Shown: positions 18,854-27,395, numbered from the stretch's first letter. The stretch: 64,000 nucleotides of DNA from Ruminococcaceae bacterium BL-6 (GCA_902810075.1 LR778135.1:2294001-2358000); one strand, 5' to 3'. Notes: generated by a model not told the origin, from the sequence alone. Numbers and translations: made by a program.

Positions 18854-19099
18854 TTATCGCGTTCTTTTAATAGTTATGTAATATGTTTTATCTCCACCAT
18901 TAATTTCTCTACCAAAGGCATCATCAACTTTCATATTTATATCTCCAAAATATTCAATTACACATTTCAAGAAATCACTTTTCAAATCTGTTTTGTATTT
19001 AAACCCTGTATTATCTTTATTTGGGATACCCACCATAATTGTTTCTGTTAATGCTGATACACCCATCCTAAGTTCATTTATTGTATTTTGAATAGCCAT
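18854..19099 (-). CDS. Hypothetical protein
   Basis: 81 residues; mixed alpha/beta appearance, no domain recognised. ATG after AAAGGAG, overlapping the stop of the upstream gene by one base. Confidence 0.65.
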   Translation of the reverse strand: MAIQNTINELRMGVSALTETIMVGIPNKDNTGFKYKTDLKSDFLKCVIEYFGDINMKVDDAFGREINGGDKTYYITIKRTR

Positions 19100-19434
19100 T
19101 ATTTGTTCTCCTTTGTTATTTTATATTCAAATGTATTATGTTCTTCTGACTTGTTTAAATAACACCATCTTTTAAAACTGTCATAATAATATATTTCATT
19201 ATCTGTTTCTTCAATAATATCAAGGATGTCTCCCTCATCATTATAAGCAGTATTTTTTAACAGAATAAATCGCTTGTTTGTAATTGGTTTATATTTTGGT
19301 CTTTCAGCATATCGCCTACTATCTTCACAATCCCATATATCGCACTCATCTTCATATGGGCAATATGGTTTATCTTCGTCATCTATTCTGAAATTCTTAC
19401 AATGAGTACAATATACATAATCTGTACTTTTCAT
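19099..19434 (-). CDS. Cysteine-rich hypothetical protein
   Basis: About 111 residues beginning MKSTDYVYCTHCKNFRIDD, with CTHC, CPYEDEC and DIWDC, a probable zinc site. ATG at 19434 has the GGAG site at 5 bases; the upstream ATG (19461) lacks one. Confidence 0.65.
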   Translation of the reverse strand: MKSTDYVYCTHCKNFRIDDEDKPYCPYEDECDIWDCEDSRRYAERPKYKPITNKRFILLKNTAYNDEGDILDIIEETDNEIYYYDSFKRWCYLNKSEEHNTFEYKITKENK

Positions 19435-19461
19435 ACTTTCTCCTTTCACACAATGAAACAT

Positions 19462-19887
19462 TCATTTCATCAATTCTGGATTATCAAATTTATTACCTAT
19501 TACTTCAATATCATCTGATAAATGTTTATTTACACCTATTGTTTCAGCACCATTCAACCAAACACAAAATCTTTTCCATTCTTCGTCATATCTGACTTCT
19601 GTCTTTCGTTTATGACCACTCCAATCAACCCATTTAATAATATCTCCTTCATAAATTTCTTTATCATTCTTGTCTTTTAATCCTGTATATTGTCCTACTG
19701 TTTTAGATTCAACTGATTCCATGTCACATTCAATTCTGCCGCCTAAATCTAATGTATGATGAACTTCATCTTGTGTAAGGATGTAATTTTCATTATCATA
19801 TTCATTTTTATTTATGTATTGTACAAGATTTCCATATACCCATTCTCCACTCTGTTCTTGTTTACCACGAAAAAGAATATCTCTCAT
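19462..19887 (-). CDS. YopX family protein
   Basis: 141 residues matching the YopX domain found in SPbeta and many Firmicute phages: MRDILFRGK, SGEWVYGNLV, TVGQYTGLKDKNDKEIYEGDIIKW and VRYDEEWKRF. A beta-rich fold of unknown function, thought to work early in infection. ATG after AAAGGAA. Confidence 0.9.
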   Translation of the reverse strand: MRDILFRGKQEQSGEWVYGNLVQYINKNEYDNENYILTQDEVHHTLDLGGRIECDMESVESKTVGQYTGLKDKNDKEIYEGDIIKWVDWSGHKRKTEVRYDEEWKRFCVWLNGAETIGVNKHLSDDIEVIGNKFDNPELMK

Positions 19888-19900
19888 ATGTATTCCTTTC

Positions 19901-20161
19901 TTATTTAATTTTTCTATTAATAACTCTATATGGATTAGTATAATAATTTTTAATATTATATATTTTACATTGAACCCATAAACTTATTTTCTGATACCAT
20001 TTGAATTTGACATTAAAATAATATTCGAATTGTTTCCACGGATGTTTTTTATACTCTCTTGCCATTTCCTCATATTTTTCATAAGCATCGGAATAATATA
20101 TTTCTTGATTATCAAAATGTTTTGTAGATTTAGAAGCTTGATCATAAGATAAAATTTTTAT
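19901..20161 (-). CDS. Hypothetical basic protein, ATA or ATT start
   Basis: 86 residues with convincing protein character (YDQASKSTKHFDNQEIYYSD, then basic and Tyr-rich). No ATG is upstream: an AAGGATGTGAT site is followed by ATT (20164) and ATA (20161), and a TAA lies just before. The first ATG is internal, at about residue 33. This adds to the set of non-standard starts. Confidence 0.6.
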   Translation of the reverse strand: MKILSYDQASKSTKHFDNQEIYYSDAYEKYEEMAREYKKHPWKQFEYYFNVKFKWYQKISLWVQCKIYNIKNYYTNPYRVINRKIK

Positions 20162-20202
20162 AATATCACATCCTTACACAATAAAATCTTCTTTTGATCG
20201 CA

Positions 20203-20472
20203 TTAGTCATCTGTAATTCTCAGTTCTTTTATACTTTCTAGTAATCTTTTTAAATAATCAATACGATTACTTTTAGATTTTAATTTGTTCGTTAATTTAA
20301 TTTCAATATCACCGTTCTCTATAAATTCTTTTAATACAATTGCTAATAAATACGCATCCAGATATTCACCTTTTGTACCAATTTCTCCATCTACAATAAC
20401 TTCTCCGATTCCATAACCTGTAATTGTAAGAACTTTAGAAAATACATCTTTAATATTTTCTTGCATATTCAT
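20203..20472 (-). CDS. Hypothetical acidic protein
   Basis: 89 residues, no recognised domain. ATG after AGAAGGAA. Overlaps the end of the small gene upstream. Confidence 0.6.
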   Translation of the reverse strand: MNMQENIKDVFSKVLTITGYGIGEVIVDGEIGTKGEYLDAYLLAIVLKEFIENGDIEIKLTNKLKSKSNRIDYLKRLLESIKELRITDD

Positions 20473-20569
20473 TGTATTCCTTCTTTGTTTTAAGAATCAA
20501 TCTTTTTCTAAAAGCAGTAATTGCATATGTATCAAATTCCTGTTGGATGTAAATACAATATAGTTTCAT
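20450..20569 (-). CDS. Small basic protein
   Basis: 39 residues (MKLYCIYIQQEFDTYAITAF, then basic). ATG with GGGAAATGAT upstream. Its 3' end overlaps the start of the 20203 gene by 23 bases, suggesting translational coupling. Confidence 0.45.
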   Translation of the reverse strand: MKLYCIYIQQEFDTYAITAFRKRLILKTKKEYNEYARKY

Positions 20570-20581
20570 ATCATTTCCCTT

Positions 20582-20884
20582 TCATATTGTTGCTATATAC
20601 AACGGCTCATTTATTTTATATACCCTATCATTTAATTGTTCTAAATTATAACAATGTTCCAACAATGTTTCACGACTCATAAACACTTTCCAAATACACC
20701 ATTCAGGAATAGTTTCTTCCATCCAATCTATATGTATTTTACGAAGTACAGCATAAACATTATCTTGTTCTAATTTACTTGTCAAATATTCAATTGTAGG
20801 ATAATCTATTCTATCGTTTGGATTACAGCCGATATAGTATCCAACATATCTTTTCTTTATTTCTGTCGATCGTTTACTTGACAT
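20582..20884 (-). CDS. Hypothetical protein
   Basis: 100 residues, no known domain; several Tyr, Cys and Glu. ATG after GTGGAGGATAG, a strong site, so translation is likely. Confidence 0.65.
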   Translation of the reverse strand: MSSKRSTEIKKRYVGYYIGCNPNDRIDYPTIEYLTSKLEQDNVYAVLRKIHIDWMEETIPEWCIWKVFMSRETLLEHCYNLEQLNDRVYKINEPLYIATI

Positions 20885-21199
20885 AGACTATCCTCCACTC
20901 AAACAAATAATCAATCTATTTTACCATGTATGAATTACAGACGTAATCTTTTTCTTTTTAATCTTGCCGCATTTCTTACATCTTTACTATACGGCATAGC
21001 AGAATCACTGTTCTCATAAATTTTAATCGTGTCTATAATTTTATATTAATGTCCATGAATTAAACAATCTAAACACATTTTTTAATCCCCCAACCTTCAA
21101 TATGATCGGAAACTTCACTTTTGCATACACTAAAAATCATCACCTATTTTTGTTTTACTATTTCATTCCAAATCATAATCATACACCAGTTGTCATTTT
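20885..21199 (-). other. Gene-poor stretch with decayed short frames
   Basis: No intact gene of normal size. On the minus strand a 10-codon frame (21078-21046, after GGGGG) reads MCLDCLIHGH. In the same frame, after a TAA, a 33-codon frame (21036-20935) ends NAARLKRKRLRL without a standard start. Together they look like fragments of one small zinc-type protein. Confidence 0.35.
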
Positions 21200-21364
21200 T
21201 TATCTATCATTATTATCATCTCGATTTTGCTTAAATAACCTTCTGAATTTTTTATGCTGTTCTTTTTTATCTTGCCTAATAGAATTAAGCCTAGCGTGTT
21301 TACAAAAATACTTTCTTGCAAACTTATCTTCAAATGTGATCTTCTTATGTATATTACTTTTCAT
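21200..21364 (-). CDS. Small basic protein
   Basis: About 54 residues, very basic (NIHKKITFEDKFARKYF). The ATG at 21364 follows AAAGGTAATTAAT; the ATG at 21403 lacks a site. Nucleic acid binding is plausible but not shown. Confidence 0.5.
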   Translation of the reverse strand: MKSNIHKKITFEDKFARKYFCKHARLNSIRQDKKEQHKKFRRLFKQNRDDNNDR

Positions 21365-21395
21365 ATTAATTACCTTTGAATTTGTCTTTCCATGA

Positions 21396-21995
21396 TTAAA
21401 CATTGAATAATTCTTTTAAGATTCTAGGAGCATATTGCTGATGATTAATTCCATCTATTTTCTTATACAGAATACCATTAATAGCTTCGGCAGGATTCAA
21501 ATTAAAAAACATTCCAATTCGTTTTTCTTCATCTTTAATATTTCTTCTAAGTTTTAACCTTTTCTGTAACATCTTATAGGCTTTAAAACCTTGGGAAGCT
21601 GAAAGATCAAAAAATTCTATATAATGATACAAATCGCAAATTTCAGCTTCATTTTTTTCTTGTAATTTATGTAAATCGTCTTTATATGTTTGCAATTCTG
21701 TATAAAAACTATTGAAGTCATTAACTTTTTGGTTCCAATCAAATTTAGTGTTAGAAATTTGTGAAACATCAAAACTATGAATATCATTTTTATTATCCAG
21801 CAAATCATAAATACAAACAACTTTGTAGTTTCGCTTATCGTTCTTTGGAATATTATGATTATTCACTACATTACAAGCGGATTCATAACTATATTTTTTA
21901 GCCTTGTTCTTATCTTTTGTTGCCGTTAGACCATTCGTTTTATCATATGCAAGATAAACATCTCCATCTGTAATAACATAATCTTTAGTTTCCAT
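21396..21995 (-). CDS. Hypothetical protein
   Basis: 199 residues, METKDYVITDGDVYLAYD at the N-terminus, a charged helical middle and a basic C-terminus. No domain recognised. ATG after AAAGGAAAT. Sits just downstream of the tRNA array. Confidence 0.65.
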   Translation of the reverse strand: METKDYVITDGDVYLAYDKTNGLTATKDKNKAKKYSYESACNVVNNHNIPKNDKRNYKVVCIYDLLDNKNDIHSFDVSQISNTKFDWNQKVNDFNSFYTELQTYKDDLHKLQEKNEAEICDLYHYIEFFDLSASQGFKAYKMLQKRLKLRRNIKDEEKRIGMFFNLNPAEAINGILYKKIDGINHQQYAPRILKELFNV

Positions 21996-22026
21996 AATTT
22001 ATTTCCTTTCATAAGATTTTTTAATT

Positions 22027-22079
22027 TGGTGGGCCATGTAGGAATTGAACCTACGACCTTCAGATTATGAGTCTGCCGC
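22027..22079 (-). pseudogene. 3' half of tRNA-Met(CAT)
   Basis: Minus strand holds the anticodon arm (CAGA-CTCATAA-TCTG), variable loop, a perfect T arm (GTAGG-TTCAATT-CCTAC), the 3' acceptor strand ATGGCCC, A73 and an encoded CCA. The 5' acceptor strand (GGGCCAT) and D arm are missing: upstream lies the HNH gene, and no half was found between it and the next tRNA. Unlikely to be functional unless joined in trans. Confidence 0.8.
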
Positions 22080-22619
22080 ACTATTTATATATTTCCATAT
22101 ATAATTCTTATATGTATGTAACTTACCATTACAACACCTACAAATATTGCAATGATTAAATCCTGTCTCTCGTTCAGCTTCTTGTGTAGATTTATATATT
22201 TTAATTAATTCACCATGAAGAGTATACTGGACTACTATTTTGGGTTTTGTCACATAATTAATATTTTTATAATCCATATTAATAATTGTGTTTTTTGCTC
22301 TCTCGTTTCTGGTTCCATAATTACAATTATAACTTCTGTTACACCATTCAAGATTTTCTACACAATTATTTTCTTTATTTTCATCTTTGTGATTAACTTC
22401 TGGTAAATTATTAGGATTTGGAATAAACGCTTCCGCTACAAGCCTATGAACTCTTTTATATTTCTGTTTTCCTTTACTACATAAATTAACAAATAAGTAT
22501 CCATGATAATCTTTTGCAATTTTTAAATATTTGTTTGATTTTACACTATAAACTCTACCTATATTTGATATTTTGTATTCTCCATTATATCCTTTAATAT
22601 TTTTAAATGATTCTGTCAA
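22065..22619 (-). CDS. HNH homing endonuclease (NUMOD4-HNH-NUMOD1) fused into a tRNA gene
   Basis: 184 residues. NUMOD4 (ESFKNIKGYNGEYKISNIGRV) is followed by HNH (VHRLVAEAFI, VNHKDENKENNCVENLEW) and a C-terminal NUMOD1 DNA-binding helix (TQEAERETGFNHCNICRCCNG, ending YIWKY). After YIWKYIN the codons S-A-A-D-S and stop TAA are taken from the tRNA-Met anticodon arm: the TAA lies in the CTCATAA loop. TTG start with a weak purine-rich site. It has replaced the 5' half of the tRNA. Confidence 0.88.
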   Translation of the reverse strand: MTESFKNIKGYNGEYKISNIGRVYSVKSNKYLKIAKDYHGYLFVNLCSKGKQKYKRVHRLVAEAFIPNPNNLPEVNHKDENKENNCVENLEWCNRSYNCNYGTRNERAKNTIINMDYKNINYVTKPKIVVQYTLHGELIKIYKSTQEAERETGFNHCNICRCCNGKLHTYKNYIWKYINSAADS

Positions 22620-22655
22620 TGACTATTTTCTCTTTTTTTTGTATTGGATATATTT

Positions 22656-22730
22656 TGGTAGAGTAGGAGAGTTTCGAAATCTCGACCTATCTCTTATAAG
22701 GAGATTGCTCTTCCTCTGAGCTACTACTCT
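22656..22730 (-). tRNA. tRNA-Ile(TAT)
   Basis: 75 nt with encoded CCA. Acceptor AGAGTAG/CTACTCT pairs fully, D arm GCTC/GAGC, anticodon arm ATCTC-CTTATAA-GAGAT with anticodon TAT, T loop TTCGAAA. The innermost T-stem pair (53-61) is a T-C mismatch. It would decode AUA, common in this AT-rich genome. A TAT anticodon on Ile rather than lysidine-modified CAT is a phage-like choice. Confidence 0.88.
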
Positions 22731-22733
22731 ATA

Positions 22734-22822
22734 TGGTGTCGGAGACGGGATTCGAACCCGTAGCGTTTCTAATGTCTTGGTTTTTAAGACCAAGGTGGCT
22801 CGCCAATTTCACCACTCCGACA
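22734..22822 (-). tRNA. tRNA-Leu(TAA)
   Basis: 89 nt with the long variable arm of a class II tRNA and encoded CCA. Acceptor TGTCGGA/TCCGACA, anticodon arm TTGGT-CTTAAAA-ACCAA with anticodon TAA, T arm ACGGG-TTCGAAT-CCCGT. Decodes UUA, the favoured Leu codon here. Confidence 0.95.
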
Positions 22823-22828
22823 TATTTA

Positions 22829-22902
22829 ATTGTAAGTCAAAAGTACGCTAAATCTTACTCGCATATGTAATTGGGAGGTTTCGACTTTATATTCTTACAA
22901 TT
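22829..22902. other. tRNA-sized inverted repeat
   Basis: ATTGTAAG at 22829 pairs with CTTACAAT 72 bases apart, the size of a tRNA, and a TTAC/GTAA hairpin lies in the middle. No CCA, no T-loop consensus and no D arm are visible, so it is either a decayed tRNA or another folded RNA between two tRNA genes. A further hairpin TTGTTC/GAACAA is at 22922-22947. Confidence 0.3.
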
Positions 22903-22965
22903 TTAATATCTTATTCTTTGTTATTGTTCACACTCTTATCGAAGAACAAGCGAAACGTTTAGAGT

Positions 22966-23039
22966 TGGTTGCGGATGAAAGTGTCGATCTTTCGTACCAC
23001 GGGTCAAAGCCGTGTACACTGCCGTTGTGTTAATCCGCA
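22966..23039 (-). tRNA. tRNA-Gln(TTG), unusual
   Basis: 74 nt with encoded CCA. Acceptor TGCGGAT/ATCCGCA, D arm ACAC/GTGT, anticodon arm CACGG-CTTTGAC-CCGTG with anticodon TTG, T arm GAAAG-ATCGACA-CTTTC. T-loop position 54 is A and the usual TTCRANY is altered. First gene after the promoter at 23075. Confidence 0.8.
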
Positions 23040-23074
23040 ATATAAAACATGTTTTTGATTTACTTTCTAATTTA

Positions 23075-23133
23075 ATTATATACCTCAGGTTTTCCAAAAT
23101 CAAGTAATTTTTAAATTTATTTTTAATATTTTT
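23075..23133 (-). promoter_or_regulatory. Promoter of the tRNA array
   Basis: Minus strand ACTTGATT (-35 at 23103-23098), 17-base spacer and TATAAT (23080-23075), followed by AAATT. AAAATATTAAAAATA lies about 16 bases upstream of the -35 box, as at 1428 and 26020. Confidence 0.75.
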
Positions 23134-23150
23134 ATCTTCATCTTTATGTA

Positions 23151-23173
23151 TTAGCGGGATTATTACCCGCTAA
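23151..23173. terminator. Hairpin after the DUF262 gene
   Basis: TTAGCGGG (23151-23158) pairs with CCCGCTAA (23166-23173), a 7-base loop. It is 6 bases past the DUF262 stop and before the tRNA promoter. No clear U-tract on the minus strand. Confidence 0.6.
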
Positions 23174-23179
23174 TAATTG

Positions 23180-24355
23180 TTATTTTAAATTTTCAATCTC
23201 GATATCTATTGCGTTCATCCTTTTGCTTACATTTGCAAGATCATTACTTTTGTTCCTCCCTGTTCCAATTCCCATTTTGAATAAATCTGATGGGTCAGTA
23301 AAAAATTTAATAGTCCATTCTGCAAATTTATTTATATCAATATTGTCTGTTTTTGCCCTATATCCAGCCCACAAAAACATTAAAATATAAGTCTTGTTTT
23401 TAAAAATTGGGAAACGAAATCTATTATAATTTTTAATTTTTCTCCCCTTTTTAATTCCCTCATCACTATTTTTTTTATTTTCGATCATTGTATCCGTGGC
23501 ATTTGTTAAATACTGACTAGTTTCAAGAGCATTTTGTTTTACATCGTTTGGGATTCCGAAATCACGAAAATCATAAATTAGGCTGTCCACTATTTCTTTG
23601 TCGAGTTGCACCGGGCCACCCTTTGATAATAGCGTTAAAAATTGTGAACAAATATCAATTCCCATGTTTCCTATTGCTGAAAGTGGAGTCATAGTGTGAA
23701 ACGCCCATCCATCACCTAAAAGTTGATAAATAAATTTTCTTACATCAATACCCATTGCAGCCTTACGAATCTCAACGGGTTTTAATGGTTTAGTCCCATT
23801 GGCCATTTCAGTATAAAGATCCTCGGCCTGCCTATCAGAACAACTGTTATAAATAGTGATCTCTTGAGGGTAACTCAAAATCCTGTCTTGCCATTCTGTA
23901 GGCAAATCCGAAAATTTCTTTCCATTTAAATCTTTTAGAGAATATTCTTTTCCATCAAGAATAAACTTATTAAAATTTGCTTTTTTCATGTTTAAGGCAA
24001 ATTGGTTGTTTACAAACATCCATAACGTAGTCAATCTTTGTTGACCATCAAGTGTTTTTTGATATTGACTTCTGTCATCTTCTCTATAAAGCATGATCTC
24101 TGGAATATGCTTATGAAACATAACTGATGTGATATAGTTTGATGCTCGCCATGTTTCCCAAGTGTACCCTCTCTGTGCTTCCATATAAGGACGCTTCTTT
24201 ATTTCTTTTCCTGTTTCTTCGGCCTTTTTCTTAATAATAAGATCTTGTAGTTTTTCTCCTCCTGTAATATACTGCTTCTCAATTTTTTCAAGTAAAGAAC
24301 TAACTTCTATTGTTTTAGATACACTTGCCATTGGAACTAAAAGATCTGTATCCAT
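23180..24355 (-). CDS. DUF262 protein (GmrSD/ParB-like nuclease fold)
   Basis: 391 residues. The DUF262 hallmark DGQQRLTTL is at about residue 103, preceded by RGYTWE and IPEIML. In GmrSD and related proteins this fold binds and hydrolyses nucleotides to cut modified DNA. Here there is no DUF1524 HNH partner domain, so a stand-alone regulatory or NTPase role is also possible. ATG with GAAGG. Own promoter (24387-24441) and terminator, unlike operon genes. A second DUF262 protein is at 32374. Confidence 0.85.
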   Translation of the reverse strand: MDTDLLVPMASVSKTIEVSSLLEKIEKQYITGGEKLQDLIIKKKAEETGKEIKKRPYMEAQRGYTWETWRASNYITSVMFHKHIPEIMLYREDDRSQYQKTLDGQQRLTTLWMFVNNQFALNMKKANFNKFILDGKEYSLKDLNGKKFSDLPTEWQDRILSYPQEITIYNSCSDRQAEDLYTEMANGTKPLKPVEIRKAAMGIDVRKFIYQLLGDGWAFHTMTPLSAIGNMGIDICSQFLTLLSKGGPVQLDKEIVDSLIYDFRDFGIPNDVKQNALETSQYLTNATDTMIENKKNSDEGIKKGRKIKNYNRFRFPIFKNKTYILMFLWAGYRAKTDNIDINKFAEWTIKFFTDPSDLFKMGIGTGRNKSNDLANVSKRMNAIDIEIENLK

Positions 24356-24386
24356 CAATACACCTTCTTTTTTTTATTTCAATTTA

Positions 24387-24441
24387 ATTATAATGGTATA
24401 TTATTTAAAAGTCAATACATAAATAACAATTTAATATTTTT
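24387..24441 (-). promoter_or_regulatory. Promoter of the DUF262 gene
   Basis: Minus strand TTGACT (24415-24410), 17-base spacer, TATAAT (24392-24387); AAAATATTAAA is about 15 bases upstream of the -35 box. Confidence 0.75.
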
Positions 24442-24453
24442 ATTTAATATGTA

Positions 24454-24478
24454 TTTTGAACTGTAAAGCAGTTCAAAA
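24454..24478. terminator. Strong hairpin after the recombinase-like gene
   Basis: TTTTGAACTG and CAGTTCAAAA (10 bp, 5-base loop), just past the 24493 stop. A-rich before and U-rich after on either strand, so it could act in both directions. Confidence 0.7.
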
Positions 24479-24492
24479 TTTTGCCTCTTAAA

Positions 24493-25512
24493 TCATACAC
24501 CATAAAAAGTTCGTTTCCAGTTTATATATTCAGAAATAAAATCTATTGTTTTTTGTTCTGGCTCGTCTTCTTTATAAAGCAATTTTAAATAAACTTTTTT
24601 ATCAACATTATGAATATCCGCTTTGTTCTTTTGTTCAAACTCATAAATACGATAAAAACTTCCAGAAACGATCACGTCTTCTGGTAATAGAGTATGCCCA
24701 TAATATTTATTATCTTGATCCAACTCTAATCTATTACCGAAATTTGAAATTTTAGTAAATAATGTTGCTTTTGAATAATACGATTCTTTCGGCCCAGTAA
24801 CTCTTAAAAAATACCCTGTATCTTTATAAAAATAATATTTGTATCCTTTTGATTTCAAATCAACAACATAGCTTGTTTGTTTCAAGTAGTTTGAAATAAT
24901 TTGTGTTATTCGTTCAGGCAAAACATATTCATATTTATTTATTTTAATTATATTTCTACGAAAATTGATAGCTTCTGTCTTTAGACTATAAATTTGATCT
25001 ATTCGTAGTCCACACCATAGTAAAAGAAGTGTAATTATTGTCACACTATATTGATTTTTATCTAAAGGTTTGTAAAATTTAAGAGCGGTATCGATGTAAT
25101 TAATTAAATCATCTAAATCTTTAAAATATTTTTTTATTAAATTTTTTTCAGAAAAAACATTTTCAAGTCCAATATAATTAAATAATTCTAATTGCTCTAT
25201 GCTAATTAAATGTCTATCAACTCCCCATTGGAAATATTTTTTTATAATTGACTTCCGATTATTAAACGTACTATTTGTTACAATCCCAAGATTCTTAAAT
25301 ATATCCTCAATTTCTACTATATTAAAGTTTAATAAATCCTTCTTGTTTTTCCGCTCCATTTCTGCAAAGGAGCTTATATATAATTTTAAAACAGGGTAAA
25401 TCGTTTGGTCTTTTTGATCTCCATAACAATCTTCAAAAAATTGTAACTTGCGTTCTGGATTATATAATTCTTCAGGAGTTATTTTAAACTTTTTTAAAAT
25501 TTCTTTTATCAT
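24493..25512 (-). CDS. Degenerate tyrosine-recombinase-fold protein, possible MrpR-like repressor
   Basis: 339 residues. The N-terminal half looks like a SAM-like core-binding domain and LLLWCGLRIDQIYSLK keeps the first arginine box of tyrosine recombinases. The box II His-x-x-Arg is replaced by VSGSFYRIY and no LGH or final Tyr motif is visible, so recombination is unlikely. SPbeta's MrpR (YopR) is such a catalytically dead recombinase that represses the phage; this could be its counterpart, by inference. Has its own promoter and terminator, and AAAATATTAA overlaps its ribosome binding site, which would suit autoregulation. Confidence 0.65.
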   Translation of the reverse strand: MIKEILKKFKITPEELYNPERKLQFFEDCYGDQKDQTIYPVLKLYISSFAEMERKNKKDLLNFNIVEIEDIFKNLGIVTNSTFNNRKSIIKKYFQWGVDRHLISIEQLELFNYIGLENVFSEKNLIKKYFKDLDDLINYIDTALKFYKPLDKNQYSVTIITLLLLWCGLRIDQIYSLKTEAINFRRNIIKINKYEYVLPERITQIISNYLKQTSYVVDLKSKGYKYYFYKDTGYFLRVTGPKESYYSKATLFTKISNFGNRLELDQDNKYYGHTLLPEDVIVSGSFYRIYEFEQKNKADIHNVDKKVYLKLLYKEDEPEQKTIDFISEYINWKRTFYGV

Positions 25513-25544
25513 ACATATCTCTCCTTAATATTTTTATAATTATA

Positions 25545-25573
25545 AGTATACCACCTCTATATTTTAAAGTCAA
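25545..25573 (-). promoter_or_regulatory. Promoter of the recombinase-like gene
   Basis: Minus strand TTGACT (25573-25568), 17-base spacer, TATACT (25550-25545). AAAATATTAA falls downstream, next to AAGGAG. Confidence 0.75.
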
Positions 25574-25583
25574 CATTATTTTT

Positions 25584-25964
25584 TTAATTTTTCACCATAC
25601 TTAATACAGGGAATTGAATCAAAAATTTTTCAGCCAATTCTCTCTCTTTAATAATTGGAAATTTCCCAATTTTAGAAATTAATTGGTTTTTATTAATATC
25701 CCAAATTTTTTCTACCAATACAACAGAATCTTTATCAAGCCCACATACATCATTTTTCGATACAAAAATATGAACAGGACTATGTTTTTTCACCTGAGAG
25801 GTAATAGAACACGCGGTCACAGTAGGGCTATGCCTATTATAAGTATCGTTAGATACAATTAGCATAGGACGCGTTCCTCCCTGCTGGCTTCCAATAGCGT
25901 TAGGGATATTGACCCACCATATATCTCCATATTTAGGACAGATAAAACTATTATTCTGCAACAT
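25584..25964 (-). CDS. MazF/PemK-like toxin, no antitoxin nearby
   Basis: 126 residues. The PemK-like fold is clear: YGDIWWVNIP, GGTRPMLIVSND with the conserved Arg and Ser, TVTACSIT and a VLVEKIWDINK strand. MazF enzymes cut mRNA at short motifs. ATG 25964 follows AGAGGGGATGCC; the ATG at 26024 lies before the AAAATATTAAA copy in the leader. No small antitoxin gene lies beside it; the neighbours are a recombinase-like protein and an unknown protein. May be silent or regulated by its leader. Confidence 0.88.
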   Translation of the reverse strand: MLQNNSFICPKYGDIWWVNIPNAIGSQQGGTRPMLIVSNDTYNRHSPTVTACSITSQVKKHSPVHIFVSKNDVCGLDKDSVVLVEKIWDINKNQLISKIGKFPIIKERELAEKFLIQFPVLSMVKN

Positions 25965-26019
25965 GATGATGGCATCCCCTCTTTCAATATTTTTTAATAT
26001 TTTATCATATTGCTTTATG

Positions 26020-26079
26020 AGCATATCACAAAAAATTTAATTTGTCAAGTATTTTTAACACATATTTTTAATATTTTTT
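26020..26079 (-). promoter_or_regulatory. Promoter of the MazF-like gene
   Basis: Minus strand TTGACA (26048-26043), 17-base spacer, TATGCT (26025-26020). AAAATATTAAAAATA lies about 16 bases upstream of the -35 box and another copy is in the 60-base leader. Confidence 0.75.
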
Positions 26080-26137
26080 ATTTACTATATTAATGCAGGG
26101 ATATAATTTCATCCTCTGTATCAATTACCTAATCATT

Positions 26138-26761
26138 TTATCCAACTTTTAATACTTGTAATTTCGATGTTGCATTATGAACATTTGAGATACAGCCAAT
26201 TATGCATACTTTTTGATCACAAGACAACCAAATTGATTTGTACATATCTGAACTATCAATCTCATCCATAACAAATCCAAAACCAGAGATTAATTTATTT
26301 GCAGCTACCTGATATCTCGTATATTTTAGAAAGTATTCTTCATAATTACTAACTTTTAACAAAGCTAAATTAATAGCCTCAATTTCTCCTTTCACCGGAA
26401 TAATTTTTTCAGTCTCACATTCTGTTATTACTTCACCATAATCATCGATTTTAAGAAATGCGCTTAGGGTATAACTTCTTTCTTCTGTGGTCGGATCATC
26501 TTCAATATAAAGGCAGAGATCGACTGGTTGATTTTCCTTTACAATGTATCCAGATTTCATTTCAAACTTATTCACCATCCAAAACCATACAGACTTCCAC
26601 TCTGGATTCGACAATTGGACAAGCGGAATACAAATTCCATCGTAAAAAAATGTATCATCTAAAAAATCCTGTTTTGTAAATCCTGATACATCAAGATTTT
26701 CTAACATAATTTCTGGACGATGAACTTCATCCTCCGATAAACCTAAAGTTTTTTTATCCAT
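26138..26761 (-). CDS. Hypothetical protein in the lysogeny-like island
   Basis: 207 residues, acidic N-terminus (LGLSEDEVHRPEIM), beta-rich remainder, no known domain. ATG after GGAGGGACAAACGA. Preceded by a 26-base inverted gap and the hairpin at 26853. May be a host-interacting or immunity protein, by location only. Confidence 0.65.
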   Translation of the reverse strand: MDKKTLGLSEDEVHRPEIMLENLDVSGFTKQDFLDDTFFYDGICIPLVQLSNPEWKSVWFWMVNKFEMKSGYIVKENQPVDLCLYIEDDPTTEERSYTLSAFLKIDDYGEVITECETEKIIPVKGEIEAINLALLKVSNYEEYFLKYTRYQVAANKLISGFGFVMDEIDSSDMYKSIWLSCDQKVCIIGCISNVHNATSKLQVLKVG

Positions 26762-26852
26762 TCGTTTGTCCCTCCAAAATTTTGAAAATTCGTAGACAAA
26801 CGCACCTATATATGGTATTATATATGTATAAGTGCTTTTGCCTTATATCCAA

Positions 26853-26900
26853 GAAAAAGAATCTGTTTTTGTTTGCAGGCAGGACAGATTCTTTTTTTTT
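26853..26900. terminator. Bidirectional terminator
   Basis: AAGAATCTGT (26857-26866) pairs with ACAGATTCTT (26884-26893), followed by a run of T on the plus strand and preceded by A-rich sequence that gives T on the minus strand. Confidence 0.75.
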
Positions 26901-27111
26901 TATAATTTCAATCGAACATGTGTTCTACTTTTTATATTATACCCATTTTTTTTGCATTGTCAAGTCCTTCAATTATAAAACATTATATATTATATCTAAT
27001 TCTTTTTTGATTTTGTTATATAAAGATAGTATAATTAATCTATTAATTTCCATTATTTAACAATTTTCTTTTTATTTATATAATATATCAATATAATATA
27101 GGTCATGTCTC

Positions 27112-27152
27112 GTCCTGTTTTTAGTATAGTATTACAATTAGCCAATGTCAAG
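27112..27152 (-). promoter_or_regulatory. Leftward promoter
   Basis: Minus strand TTGACA, 17-base spacer (TTGGCTAATTGTAATAC) and TATACT, pointing left towards the 26138 gene and overlapping the region upstream of the plus-strand HTH gene. The HTH protein could repress it. Confidence 0.55.
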
Positions 27153-27185
27153 AGGTAATTTTAAATTAAAGGAGAATAAATAATT

Positions 27186-27395
27186 GTGTTTAATTTGAAA
27201 AACCTGAAACAATTAAGGGCTCATCAAAATTTAACTCAAAAACAAATGGCTAATTTATTACAAATTACAGAAAGACAATACAGAAGATATGAATCTTTAG
27301 AAGTTGAAATTCCAATTAGCAAATTAATAATTCTTGCAAACTATTTTCAGGTTTCTATTGATTATCTTATTGGTAGAACAAACGATTTTAACTAA
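27186..27395 (+). CDS. HTH transcriptional regulator (Xre/Cro-CI)
   Basis: 69 residues: NLKQLRAHQNLTQKQMANLLQITERQYRRYES is a classic Xre helix-turn-helix. One of two plus-strand genes in the left arm. SD AAAGGAG is followed by ATA (5 bases), ATT (8) and GTG (11); the GTG is given here. Lies back to back with the leftward promoter at 27112, a typical repressor geometry for a lysogeny or island switch. Confidence 0.9.
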   Translation: MFNLKNLKQLRAHQNLTQKQMANLLQITERQYRRYESLEVEIPISKLIILANYFQVSIDYLIGRTNDFN